A stretch of DNA of 64,000 nucleotides from CAZPQN01 sp964588795. GTDB lineage: Bacteria > Fidelibacterota > UBA2242. The notes beneath the pieces were generated by a model. The model saw nothing but the letters and a program-made list of their open reading frames with translations. It did not search any database and was not told the origin of the DNA. Location: NCBI GenBank assembly GCA_964588795.1, contig CAZPQN010000006.1, forward strand, positions 24,138 through 88,137, in the 5' to 3' direction. Positions 7,325-16,124 of the stretch are shown here, piece by piece. The position numbers were made by a program, and so were the translations under genes. Positions within the stretch are counted from its first letter, which is position 1; each line of letters opens with the position of its first letter.

Positions 7325-8398
7325 GTGCCAGAAGTCGTTCTGATTATTAATCCCGGATCCACCTCAACCAAAATTGGGCTTTACACCCGCCAGGAACCGT
7401 TGCAGGTTAAGAATATTGATCATGCCGGAACTCCGATAAGCCAGATGCCCTCGATTATTGAGCAATTACCATTGCGAATAGCGATCATCAATCAGACTTT
7501 CAAGCCTTGGCTTGAGGCGCATCGGTTGGTGGCGGTAGTTGGTCGCGGAGGACTCCTGAAACCCATACCCGGCGGCGTCTATCGCGTGAATGCGGCGATG
7601 ATGGCCGATGCCACCAGCTGTAAGTATGGCAGTCATGCCAGCAACATGGGAGCTTCGATTGCCGATGGCATTGCCGGGGAATATCACGTGCCGGCCTTTG
7701 TGGTCAACCCGGTGACTGTGGATGAATTCATCCCGGAAGCGCGGATTTCGGGGATTCCGGAAATCCAGCGCCGCAGTCGCCTGCACGCCCTGAATGTCAA
7801 AGCCTGTATTCGCAAGGAAGCCGAGCGTTTGGGCAAATCCCTGCAGGAAGTGAATTTCGTTGTGGCCCATTTAGGCGGAGGGATAACCGTAGCGGCGGTG
7901 CGTGGCGGCAACATCATTGATTGTAATGACGCCCTGTTGGGCATGGGGCCTTTTTCGCCCGAGCGCGCCGGAGCCCTGCCCACCGAAGGATTGCTGAAGA
8001 TGGCTTTTTCCGGAAAATTTTCTATGAAAGAGCTCTGTACCAAGCTCTCCAAGCAGGGTGGGTTGATGGCCTATCTCGGAACTAACGATGTGCGGGAGGT
8101 GCTCCGCCGCATTGCCGCCGGCGACGAGCAGGCGCACCTGATTTTTAAAGCGATGATCTATCAGATAGCCAAGGAAATCGGTGCCATGGCAACGGTGCTT
8201 GAGGGACGCTGTGATAGAATTATCATTACCGGCGGATTGGCCCACAGTCACGAAGTGGTCAGTATGTTGACGGAACGGGTTGGATATATCGCGCCGCTCG
8301 CCGTTTGGCCGGGGGAAAACGAGCTGGAATCCATGGCGGAAGGCGGATTCCGGGCCATCGATGGTCAGGAACCAATTTTAGAATATATTGCAGAGTAA
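7325..8398 (+). CDS. buk: Butyrate kinase (acetokinase family)
   Basis: 357 residues. Interconverts butyryl-phosphate plus ADP with butyrate plus ATP. The start is GTG at 7325, decided by the GGAGGA site four to nine bases before it. The protein opens with 'LIINPGSTSTKIGLY', the phosphate-1 loop of butyrate kinases. It also carries 'VVAHLGGGITVAAV' (phosphate-2) and 'IIITGGLAHS' (adenosine loop). Length and motifs separate it from acetate kinase (about 400 residues). The next gene is phosphate butyryltransferase, giving the complete acyl-CoA to acid plus ATP route. The order buk-ptb is the reverse of the classical clostridial ptb-buk. A branched-chain acyl substrate (isobutyrate, isovalerate) is equally possible. 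Confidence 0.93.
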   Translation: MPEVVLIINPGSTSTKIGLYTRQEPLQVKNIDHAGTPISQMPSIIEQLPLRIAIINQTFKPWLEAHRLVAVVGRGGLLKPIPGGVYRVNAAMMADATSCKYGSHASNMGASIADGIAGEYHVPAFVVNPVTVDEFIPEARISGIPEIQRRSRLHALNVKACIRKEAERLGKSLQEVNFVVAHLGGGITVAAVRGGNIIDCNDALLGMGPFSPERAGALPTEGLLKMAFSGKFSMKELCTKLSKQGGLMAYLGTNDVREVLRRIAAGDEQAHLIFKAMIYQIAKEIGAMATVLEGRCDRIIITGGLAHSHEVVSMLTERVGYIAPLAVWPGENELESMAEGGFRAIDGQEPILEYIAE

Positions 8399-8410
8399 AG
8401 CGGAGGCAGA

Positions 8411-9313
8411 ATGATTCGCAATTTCGCCGGGATATTTGAAGCGGTTGCCCGGTTGCCGCATAAACGTACAATCGCCATCGCGATGGCCGAGGATGCCAGC
8501 GTCATCGAGGCCGTTAAACAGATTGATCAACAGGGCATCGCCAATGCTCTTTTGGTGGGCAATCCGGAAAAAATCAAAACCGTTGCCCATCGGTTAGGGT
8601 TCAAACTGCGCGATGCACAAATCATCGCGGCTGACACGGAAGAAGCAATTGCTCGCGAGGCCGTAGCTCTGGTGCGCTCCGGCAGAGCCGAAATTCTAAT
8701 GAAGGGACACATTTCTACGCCGGTATTGATGAAGGCGGTTTTGAATAAGGAAAGCGGTTTGCGAAAGGATGCAGTGTTGAGCCACGTCGCGATCGCCGAA
8801 GTTGCGACCTATCCCAAACTGATCATCCTTTCGGACGGCGGGATCAATATCCTGCCGGATCTGGAAACTAAAAAGGCTATTCTACGCAACGCAATTTTTG
8901 TCGCGCAGAAATTAGGCGCAACTCAACCCAAAGTCGCCGCGCTCTGTCCGATCGAGAAGGTCAATCCTAAAATTCAGGAAACTGTGGATGCGGCTGAGTT
9001 GCAGAAAATGGCCGAAGGTGGCGAATTTGGGGACATAATCCTCGAAGGTCCGATCGCAACGGATGTGGCCCTCTCAGCCCGCGCCGCCACACGCAAAGAA
9101 TTACACAGCCGTATCGCGGGAGATACGGACATTTTTCTGATGCCGAACATCACCAGTGGCAACGCCTTCATCAAAATCCTGATGTTTTTGGCCAACGCTA
9201 AGGTCGGCGGCATCGTGGTCGGGGCTACGGCTCCCATCGTCCTGCTGTCACGTTCCGACAACCCGGAAGAAAAACTATATTCCATTGCTCTGGCCATTTT
9301 GCTGAGCGCTTGA
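8411..9313 (+). CDS. ptb: Phosphate butyryltransferase
   Basis: 300 residues, normal length. Transfers an acyl group between CoA and phosphate (butyryl-CoA to butyryl-phosphate). The fold is the phosphotransacetylase/isocitrate dehydrogenase-like family: 'AILMKGHISTPVLMKAVL', 'SHVAIAEV' with 'LIILSDGGINILPD', and the glycine-rich C-terminal 'GGIVVGATAPIVLLSRSD' are hallmarks of Ptb. It follows buk by 12 bases with a good ribosome binding site (GGAGG), so the two are co-transcribed. Together they make ATP by substrate-level phosphorylation from acyl-CoA, or run in reverse to activate fatty acids. No butyryl-CoA synthesis genes are in the window. Confidence 0.93.
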   Translation: MIRNFAGIFEAVARLPHKRTIAIAMAEDASVIEAVKQIDQQGIANALLVGNPEKIKTVAHRLGFKLRDAQIIAADTEEAIAREAVALVRSGRAEILMKGHISTPVLMKAVLNKESGLRKDAVLSHVAIAEVATYPKLIILSDGGINILPDLETKKAILRNAIFVAQKLGATQPKVAALCPIEKVNPKIQETVDAAELQKMAEGGEFGDIILEGPIATDVALSARAATRKELHSRIAGDTDIFLMPNITSGNAFIKILMFLANAKVGGIVVGATAPIVLLSRSDNPEEKLYSIALAILLSA

Positions 9314-9449
9314 CCTGCGGCGCGGTCCGGGATGATCTGCTAAAAATCCCTGCCCGTTGTTTTATTGTCGCAGTTTTGCTAATCTCTGGGGTGCATTGGA
9401 AAGGCAGACATGCAGGATTCCGTAATTGACTGGCTTCTGAAGAGCAGAC

Positions 9450-10463
9450 ATGTTGTTTGAACGCCTGACCGAAAGAGGTCGCACCTTTTTAGGCGTTGAC
9501 TTTCCACTGATTTGTGGTGCGATGACCTGGATTAGTGACAGTAATCTGGTAAGCGTAGTCAGCCGCCACGGTATATTTCCGGTTTTAGCCGGAGGCAATC
9601 TGCCGCCCGATCAGTTTGAACTGGAAATCGACCGCTGTCTGCAAACGGTGGCAGCGCCTTGGGCGGTCAATTTGATCACGATCGCTCCCAATTACCAAAG
9701 TCATTGCGAGATCGTGCTGGCGAAAAAGGTTCCGTTTGTTGTTTTCGCCGGCGGCATACCCCGGAAAGCTGAAATCGCGGCGATGCGAGCGAGCGGCAAG
9801 CGCACGCTGTCTTTTGCCAGCGAGGAGAGTATTGCCCGCCAGCAGATCGCTTACGGGATTGACGCCCTTATACTGGAAGGCAGTGAAGCGGGCGGACACA
9901 TCGGGCATGTATCACTGATGATTCTACTCCAGCAGGTGCTCTTTCGGTTTAATGCGGTACCGCTTTTTGTGGGAGGCGGCATTGCCACCGGCACAATGAT
10001 AGCGCACCTGTTGCTGATGGGCGCCGCGGGAGTACAGATGGGCACCCGGTTCGTGATGACCGCTGAATGCCGGGCGCATCCACGGTTCAAGGAAGCTTTC
10101 CGGCGCGCCCGTGCCCGACAGGCGATTGCGACGCCGCAGTATGATTCCAAACTGCCGGTAGTGGCAGTACGGGCGATAAAGAACAAGGGTACCGAGGCTT
10201 TTGGGCGTCTGCAATTGCAGCTTCTGCAGAAACTCGAAAAAGGGATGATCTCCCGCGAGCAGGCTCAATACGAGGTCGAGCATTTCTGGGTGGGAGCCTT
10301 GCGACGCGCAGTGGTCGAGGGAGACGTCGAGCATGGTTCTCTTATGGCGGGTCAAAGCGTAGGGCTGATTGACGATTTGCCATCTATGGCCGAGCTGGTG
10401 TCCAGGCTAATTGCCGAGACCCGGGCGGAAATCGAGCGCATCGAGTCGCTCGTCGGCGAATGA
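9450..10463 (+). CDS. FMN-dependent nitronate monooxygenase / FabK-like enoyl reductase family protein
   Basis: 337 residues, single TIM barrel. The N-terminus 'FPLICGAM..ISDSNLVSVVS..G' and the motif 'EGSEAGGHIG' (about 143-152, His150) are shared by class nitronate monooxygenases (2-nitropropane dioxygenases) and by the enoyl-ACP reductase FabK. 'FVGGGIATG..IAHLLLMGAAGVQMGTRF' forms the FMN phosphate site. The two activities cannot be separated by reading alone. The neighbourhood of acyl-CoA enzymes could favour a role in fatty acid metabolism, but no fab genes are near. It follows ptb by 136 bases with no terminator visible, so it may be in the same transcript. Confidence 0.8.
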   Translation: MLFERLTERGRTFLGVDFPLICGAMTWISDSNLVSVVSRHGIFPVLAGGNLPPDQFELEIDRCLQTVAAPWAVNLITIAPNYQSHCEIVLAKKVPFVVFAGGIPRKAEIAAMRASGKRTLSFASEESIARQQIAYGIDALILEGSEAGGHIGHVSLMILLQQVLFRFNAVPLFVGGGIATGTMIAHLLLMGAAGVQMGTRFVMTAECRAHPRFKEAFRRARARQAIATPQYDSKLPVVAVRAIKNKGTEAFGRLQLQLLQKLEKGMISREQAQYEVEHFWVGALRRAVVEGDVEHGSLMAGQSVGLIDDLPSMAELVSRLIAETRAEIERIESLVGE

Positions 10464-10623
10464 GATCGGCGCACCTGATACCCGCGGTCGAGTGGCGGCC
10501 CCGATTCCATTATCTCCTGGCGGTACCAGGCGGATAAAATATTCTGGCATTACTCAAAGGCCGGATTATATTATGCAGACAAACCACATTTGGAATTTAA
10601 TGTTTTCAAGGGGGGTTCGGTAA

Positions 10624-11531
10624 ATGACGAGAAAATTAGGTACAACAGTGCTCAGCCTTCTGTTAGGAGGAGGTATCGCCATTGGACAAAGCGGGTCGGC
10701 TCCTGTACCAGAGAACCTGAAAATTAGGGCGTTAATCACAGGTTCGGTTAATCGCTATGCACTTTCGGGTGCCTGTCAAACCACTTTGGCGGACGGCTGG
10801 GGCTTGAGTCTGTTTGACTTATTGGTGGGGGTTGGCAAACCTTGGGCGGAGCTGGAAGTAAACCCGCTGGAGTTTGCTTTTCACAGATTCAGGCTCAATG
10901 CCGCCGAATCTGCCGCCATCAGTAAATATAGTGTCGTTACCAAGCAGAATGGCGTCACCACGAAGGTCGAGCCGCTGGACAAGGTGACAGGTATGTTTTA
11001 TCGCCTTGCCGTGTTTTTAAGATTTCAGCGTCCCGAGAATGAGGGCTACTTATTATTTCGTAAAGGTGACCTGAGCCTCAGGCCTTTTGTCGGATTGGGT
11101 GCGGGATTCACGTATTTGACTACCTCTCTGCCGGTGGAAGGGGTTACGACTCAGCACGGTTTGGGCCTCTGTCCTTTTCTGCGGTGGGGGTNNNNNNNNN
11201 NNNNNNNNNNNNNNNNNNNNNNNNNNNNNNNNNNNNNNNNNNNNNNNNNNNNNNNNNNNNNNNNNNNNNNNNNNNNNNNNNNNNNNNNNNNGAAGGGGTT
11301 ACGACTCAGCACGGTTTGGGCCTCTGTCCTTTTCTGCGGTGGGGGTTGGATGTGGCCGGTCATGAAAGACGGGGCGAGTACATCTTTTGTCGCGTGGAAT
11401 GCTCTTATGGGCAAATGCCGGACTGGAAAGTCAGCCTGTTGCCGGAACTGCGCCCGATTCGTGAAGGCCGCTATCTGACCGTGCGGCTTGGTCTCGGATT
11501 CGTAATCCACAAGACTGGTCGGTTCGGGTAA
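10624..11531 (+). CDS. Secreted beta-barrel outer membrane protein, interrupted by a false assembly gap
   Basis: The frame starts at 10624 behind an AAGGGGGG site, with a signal peptide (MTRKLGTTVLSLLLGGGIAIGQ). A run of 100 N at 11192-11291 breaks it. The 55 bases before the run are identical to the 55 after it. If one copy and the Ns (155 bases) are removed, the frame continues without change to the TAA at 11529-11531, giving a 250-residue protein. It ends in alternating strands ('YIFCRVECSYG', 'YLTVRLGLGFVI'). 'LSLRPFVGLGAGFTYLT' and the closing strand look like a small porin-fold barrel. Function unknown. As the sequence stands, translation would run out of frame after the gap and stop at 11478. 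Confidence 0.7.
11137..11346. repeat. 55-bp exact duplication flanking a 100-N gap (assembly artefact)
   Basis: Bases 11137-11191 and 11292-11346 are identical, and the gap between them (11192-11291) is exactly 100 N. An overlap equal to a common de Bruijn k-mer length (55) between two contigs joined with a fixed 100-N spacer is the usual signature of an unmerged overlap. Collapsing it restores one reading frame. Confidence 0.85.
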
Positions 11532-11560
11532 TCCTAATAGGAAATAATTAGTTGTGGGGG

Positions 11561-14500
11561 TCAGCGCATCAGGACTACTTTGATGTGGCTGACGTACCCG
11601 CGCGCGGTCATGCGGCAGATGTAGATACCCCCGGGCACAGGTGAGCCGTCCTGGTCAGTTCCGTCCCAGTAGGTAGTGAAAACGCCCTGCGTGTAATTAC
11701 CGCTTGCTAGCAGCTTCAGACGCTGACCCAGGAGGTCGTAGATCGCCACTTCGATCGGTCCGTACTCCGGATTCTCAAATTGAATGCGGGTTTCCGTGTT
11801 AAAGGGATTAGGGTAATTCTGGTGCAGAATGTATCTATCCGCATCGGCGGAGCTTCCGGCAAACCCGCGCGCCCCGATGGTGGTAAAGACAAATGGTCGG
11901 GTTTCTGTCCCCGATCCCCAGCGGCGGAGATTTTTATTATCGGTCGCCACAACTTTCCAGAAATAGCGTGCGGCGAAATCCAATTTATCAGGTGGGTAGT
12001 AAGCGAGGAGAGTATCTTTGGCGGGCGGCGTCAGGAGCACTTCGGTGACATTCTGCTGGAAAGAACTGTCCCGACTGTAATACAGGGTATAGGTTACCGA
12101 GGATCCGGGATCGCGATCGCGGGTCGGACGCCAGATGAAACCGGCGTCGAGCGCGACGGAGTCCTGTTTGAAAGCCGGAGCAAGCAAGAGAAACGGTTCG
12201 GGCGGCGATTCCACGGCGTTTACTCCAAAGCAAACCGGGGCACTCCATTCTCCCACCTTGCCGTCCGGATCAACCGCCGTAACCTGGTAACAGTAATACT
12301 TATCTTCTTTGAGAGTGGGCAATACGACGCTGGTTATGCCCGCTCGTGTGGTGAGCTGGCTGAACTTTCTTGGTTCTCCGGCCTCATAATACCGGACTAA
12401 ATAGTGCAGATCTCGCTCATACTGATTGGGGTCCGGATCACCGGCGGCCAGCCAGCTGATTTGAGGACGCTGGGTGTCGACAATTGAGGAATCTCGGGGG
12501 ATGAAACCACTGGTGATAGTATAAGGCGCTTCCTTGCGGGCATTGGTGATGAAGGAACTTAGTTCCGACCAGGGTGATGCGGCCCCGTGTTGATCACAGG
12601 CCCGCAGGCGGAAAAACCAGCGAACATTTTCGGTAAGATCAAGAGGGATCTGCAGGTAATTCTGACCGGCTTCGGTGCGAAATGTTTGGGCGGCGTCATG
12701 AAATTGCGAATTAGGGCAAACTTCGATCTCATAGGTGATATTTGAATGGAAATCGGCAAAATCAGGATCACTGGTTGCTTCCCAGCGGATTTCAGGACGA
12801 TTAGTCGCCAGCATTTCGCCCGGCTTGGGAGCCAGGATTTTCCTGACCGGTCGGGGTGGGTCGTTTTGCGGATTGTAAGCCGCGCGCCAGACCGTGGGCG
12901 GAGTAGAGCTGGTTAGACCATGATTGTCTATACTGACCACGCGCCAATAGTAAAGTTCGTTGTCGCTCAGTTTTTTTAACCAGGCTACGGCCTGAGCCAG
13001 GCAGTAGCCCCGTGCCACTCCCGGCTGAGGAGTTTTTTCCTTCCGTAAAGTCGGTTCGCTGTGTCCATTGGTGCGAATCTGCAGTAAGGGTGGGTTAAAT
13101 TCAGGTCGGAGATCGAACTCCAGCAGATAATCCACGCTGTCGCCCGGATCGGGATCGCCCGCCGCTTGCCACCAGAAGCAGGTGTTGGCGTCAAATTCGC
13201 TCAGGTGCTTGGGCGCCAACAATTTAGTCACTCCTGACGGGGGCTCGTTGATGTTATTGACCCAGAAAGAACTGACCTTCGACCACTCGGATTTGGCGTC
13301 AGCCAGGTCAACTGTGCGTACTTTCCAGAAGTATTGCCGGTTTTCAAGGAGTGGCGTGCGTACTTTGAGTTCGCAACGCTCAAAGGCACTTTCCTGCTGA
13401 ATGAAAGTACGCCCCCCGAAAGTAGGGTCACGGCTTAAAACCACCTGATAGCGTAATTTGTCTGCGATATCCGGGTCGCTGGCCGGTCCCCAGCGAAGAA
13501 TCGGATTGTGCGAATTAACGACCTGATTGTCGGGAGTGAAAGGTACCTGCGGCGGACCGGGTGCCAGATTGATACCGTCGTCAAATTTGAATACAGCGTT
13601 TGGCTGATCGGTAAGTGTTATTCCACCCCAGTCGTCCTTGACCGTAATGGAGAGATGGTAGCATTGTCCGTCTCTGAGGGTTGCGAGGTCGGGCAGACGA
13701 TTCAGTTGCAGTCGAACGTGATTGTCATAGGAAACGGTCAATCCAGCTGTCCGGTGGGCTCTTGCCCGTTCCAAGGCAGAGTCCGTCAGCGCCAGGACGA
13801 TCTGGCTGGAGGGGTCATCGGTCTGACGTATTTTCACCTCGCATGCCAGACGGTCATTCAAATCGGGGTCGGGCGCCATGATCCATTCAAGATAGCTCTC
13901 CGGGTTAAGGATGACGGTATCTTTTGGGGCAATGATCACCGGAGAAGGCGGAGGCTGATTGCTCAAATTGGCGGTGAACCGAAAGGTTTGCCGGGAGGGA
14001 GTAATCAGTCCGCCGGCGTCGCACGCCCGAATCCGCCAGTAGTACGGTAAATGATTGGCGGGATTGGCGAATAGGTATTCAGTTTTTGCAGCGGGCAATG
14101 AATCCTGAACCTGCAGGTTTTTAAAACGCGCATCCGTAGCGATTTCGACAATATAACTGGCGAGATCGGTATCCAGACCGGCATCGGGGTCGGTGGTCGC
14201 CTGCCACTTGAGCAGTGGCGGGGCATTGAGCACTTGCTGGTCAGGCGGGGATAGCAGATCGAAAACGCCTGGAGGTTCATTATACAGATTCAAGTGGAAA
14301 GACTTTATTCCGGACCAGGGCGAGAATTCGACTCCGTCGCCTGCTCGGGCGCTGACGAAATAGATTCTATTGTCAGGGAAATTGCGCCTGATAGTTATTG
14401 GGAAAAAGCCCGCATGGCCGGTACAGCTGGTATCCAGCAGGACGTTGCGCAGTGCAGGGTCGGAGGCAATTTTGACCTGGTATTGAAGCTGATTGGCTTC

Positions 14501-14995
14501 GACTTCCCGGTCATGAGCAGACTGTAAACTGAGGCTCATGGGACTGCCTGCAATAATCTGGTTGGGCGGCAGGATGATTTGCGGGATGGTGGGCGGGGAA
14601 TTGATGGTAAACACGAGCGCTTGGGGTTCTGACCAGCCCATTTCGGGGTGCTTGGCGCTGATCGTGAAGCGATAACGTTCTCCTTTCGTGAACGCGCTTA
14701 ATCCCAGAAACCTGAAAGCGTTTTCGCCCATCGTGACCAAACCCGAATCCCAGAGCAGCGAATCGCCGGTCGGAGTCTGCTGGTACAGTTCCATTTTGAG
14801 CAGATATTCATCGGCCAGATGGGAATACTGCCAGACGAACTGCGGCGCAAAGTCACTGACCTGCCGCAGGTCCTTTTCGTCGGTAATCTGCAGATTGCGG
14901 AGGCTAAAGCGTGGCGCAGTCTGCGCACTCAACTTCATGGTAACCAAGCCTATGCCTATCGCGATCAGCCAATATTTACATCTGGTGAGGTTCAT
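11561..14995 (-). CDS. Giant secreted Ig/fibronectin-like repeat protein with FlgD/Por-type C-terminal sorting domain
   Basis: 1144 residues. A signal peptide (about 1-25, ending 'KLSAQ') is followed by about eight to ten beta-sandwich repeats of roughly 105-115 residues. Each opens with an N/E-x-PP linker (NSPPTIP, NEPPGVF, NQPPPSP, NEPPSGV, NDPPRPV, ESPPEPF) and carries 'L.W....DPD......Y.V.I..D..F' and 'Y.WRV...D..G'. The last about 90 residues ('QNYPNPFN...IYDLLGQ', 'WDGTDQDG.PVPGGIY') are the FlgD Ig-like / type IX-type sorting domain that targets proteins for export and surface attachment in FCB bacteria. Likely a surface adhesin or matrix protein. It is monocistronic on the minus strand and ends close to the barrel gene on the other strand. 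Confidence 0.9.
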   Translation of the reverse strand: MNLTRCKYWLIAIGIGLVTMKLSAQTAPRFSLRNLQITDEKDLRQVSDFAPQFVWQYSHLADEYLLKMELYQQTPTGDSLLWDSGLVTMGENAFRFLGLSAFTKGERYRFTISAKHPEMGWSEPQALVFTINSPPTIPQIILPPNQIIAGSPMSLSLQSAHDREVEANQLQYQVKIASDPALRNVLLDTSCTGHAGFFPITIRRNFPDNRIYFVSARAGDGVEFSPWSGIKSFHLNLYNEPPGVFDLLSPPDQQVLNAPPLLKWQATTDPDAGLDTDLASYIVEIATDARFKNLQVQDSLPAAKTEYLFANPANHLPYYWRIRACDAGGLITPSRQTFRFTANLSNQPPPSPVIIAPKDTVILNPESYLEWIMAPDPDLNDRLACEVKIRQTDDPSSQIVLALTDSALERARAHRTAGLTVSYDNHVRLQLNRLPDLATLRDGQCYHLSITVKDDWGGITLTDQPNAVFKFDDGINLAPGPPQVPFTPDNQVVNSHNPILRWGPASDPDIADKLRYQVVLSRDPTFGGRTFIQQESAFERCELKVRTPLLENRQYFWKVRTVDLADAKSEWSKVSSFWVNNINEPPSGVTKLLAPKHLSEFDANTCFWWQAAGDPDPGDSVDYLLEFDLRPEFNPPLLQIRTNGHSEPTLRKEKTPQPGVARGYCLAQAVAWLKKLSDNELYYWRVVSIDNHGLTSSTPPTVWRAAYNPQNDPPRPVRKILAPKPGEMLATNRPEIRWEATSDPDFADFHSNITYEIEVCPNSQFHDAAQTFRTEAGQNYLQIPLDLTENVRWFFRLRACDQHGAASPWSELSSFITNARKEAPYTITSGFIPRDSSIVDTQRPQISWLAAGDPDPNQYERDLHYLVRYYEAGEPRKFSQLTTRAGITSVVLPTLKEDKYYCYQVTAVDPDGKVGEWSAPVCFGVNAVESPPEPFLLLAPAFKQDSVALDAGFIWRPTRDRDPGSSVTYTLYYSRDSSFQQNVTEVLLTPPAKDTLLAYYPPDKLDFAARYFWKVVATDNKNLRRWGSGTETRPFVFTTIGARGFAGSSADADRYILHQNYPNPFNTETRIQFENPEYGPIEVAIYDLLGQRLKLLASGNYTQGVFTTYWDGTDQDGSPVPGGIYICRMTARGYVSHIKVVLMR

Positions 14996-15065
14996 GATTG
15001 TAAAATATAATCAATGACCGGCTGGGGCGCACGAAAAGATTATTGTGTCGGTTGCTTTCAATAAG

Positions 15066-15093
15066 AAAAAATCCCGAGAGGTCCGGGATTTTT
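15066..15093 (-). terminator. Rho-independent terminator of the rplU-rpmA operon
   Basis: AAAAATCCCG (from 15067) pairs with CGGGATTTTT (15084-15093) around a seven-base loop. Read on the minus strand the stem is followed by a T-rich run. It lies about 30 bases after the rpmA stop. The flanking A and T runs would let it work in both directions, but no plus-strand gene ends here. Confidence 0.85.
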
Positions 15094-15123
15094 AAGTCAA
15101 AGAATAATGTAATCTGCTTAGGA

Positions 15124-15375
15124 TCAGGCAATGACGCTGATGATTTTGCGGGTGCGTCCTTTTTGCGCGAAAACGACTTTGCCATCGATCTTGGCGAAGA
15201 TTGTGTTATCACTGCCGATCCCCACATTCTGTCCGGGATGAAATTTTGTCCCATGCTGGCGGACGATGATCGCGCCGGCCGTGATGAACTGACCACCAAA
15301 AGCCTTGACGCCCAGGCGTTGTCCCTGACTGTCTCGGCCGTTGCGTGAACTGCCAACACCTTTTTTATGTGCCAT
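15124..15375 (-). CDS. rpmA: 50S ribosomal protein L27
   Basis: 83 residues, the usual length. Starts 'MAHKKGVGSSRNGRDS', with the conserved 'RLGVKAFGGQFITAGAIIVRQHGTKFHPG' core of L27. The N-terminus begins directly with MAHKK, as in Gram-negative forms, and has no cleavable Firmicute-type extension. L27 sits at the peptidyl transferase centre and contacts the tRNA CCA ends. It follows rplU by five bases, and the operon ends at the terminator at 15066-15093. Confidence 0.97.
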   Translation of the reverse strand: MAHKKGVGSSRNGRDSQGQRLGVKAFGGQFITAGAIIVRQHGTKFHPGQNVGIGSDNTIFAKIDGKVVFAQKGRTRKIISVIA

Positions 15376-15380
15376 AGTAA

Positions 15381-15848
15381 TTACTCCTTGGATTCTTTTG
15401 TGAGGGCTTTGGTTTTTGCCGTTGCGGTTTTTGTCCGGGGGCGGCTCTTTGGAGGAGTCGCCGGGGTCGCTTCTGCTACCGGCTGTGGCTCTGCCTCATG
15501 GGTCTGCGGGGCGGGGGGCTCGGGAGCCGTTCCGAATTGCGCCACGCTGAGGACGGTGTATTCCTGCCGATGCCCTTTTTTGACCTTGTAGCCTTTACGG
15601 CGTTTTTTCTTAAAGACGATGACCTTATCACTGCGTTGATGTGCTTTGACCGTGGTTTCGATACTTGTATCGGCGAGATAGGGAGTGCCGATCGCGACCG
15701 TCTCACCGGTCCGCAGGAAAAGAATTTTGGCGGCAACATATTTGGCCCCTATTTCCAGGTCGAGTTTGGGGACAGCGACGTCCCGGCCCGGTTCGAGAAT
15801 GACCTGGTCGCCGGCGATTTCTGCGATAGCATAATTCTGGGTATTCAT
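15381..15848 (-). CDS. rplU: 50S ribosomal protein L21 with a charged C-terminal extension
   Basis: 155 residues. The first about 103 form L21 ('YAIAEIAGDQVILEPG...', 'VFKKKRRKGYKVKKGHRQEYTVLSV'), an early-assembly ribosomal protein that binds 23S rRNA. A further about 50 residues rich in Pro/Ala/Glu and then Lys/Thr/Arg ('EPPAPQTHEAEPQPVAEATP', then a basic tail) follow, beyond the usual length. The tail is low-complexity and probably disordered. Transcription comes either from the rng operon upstream or from a promoter in the 276-base gap. The gene order radical SAM-RNase G-L21-L27 recurs in many bacterial phyla. Confidence 0.95.
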   Translation of the reverse strand: MNTQNYAIAEIAGDQVILEPGRDVAVPKLDLEIGAKYVAAKILFLRTGETVAIGTPYLADTSIETTVKAHQRSDKVIVFKKKRRKGYKVKKGHRQEYTVLSVAQFGTAPEPPAPQTHEAEPQPVAEATPATPPKSRPRTKTATAKTKALTKESKE

Positions 15849-15901
15849 TGTACTCTCGGGTTGTGAATAAAAAAGCGGGGAAATTTAGGCAGTTACGTTC
15901 A

Positions 15902-15907
15902 ATTATA
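15902..15907 (-). promoter_or_regulatory. Candidate -10 box for rplU-rpmA
   Basis: A perfect TATAAT on the minus strand (15907-15902) lies 54 bases before the rplU ATG inside the 276-base gap after rng. The -35 position is weak. The leader of about 46 bases could host autoregulation by L21. The rest of the gap (to 16124) shows no gene or clear hairpin. Confidence 0.4.
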
Positions 15908-16124
15908 CAAGACACAGAGCGTGGAAAATCGCAAATCCCCGATATGTTGTTCACATCACCAGGGCGTCATCCAAATGTGGGGGCTATGCCGGATATTGGA
16001 AAACTCGTGATCTGCTTTCGTATTGGAACTTTGTACCGGCACCGCAGTCATTGGAAATTAAAAGTGCGGCAATTTTGATCAAGTCGTGCGGCTGGTTTAA
16101 GTTGCATTGCGGCAGAAGGAAATT

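Noticed and set aside
10411..10623. 70-residue plus-strand frame between the nitronate-type gene and the barrel gene
   Set aside because: It overlaps the end of the well-supported upstream gene and has low-complexity basic sequence with no domain.
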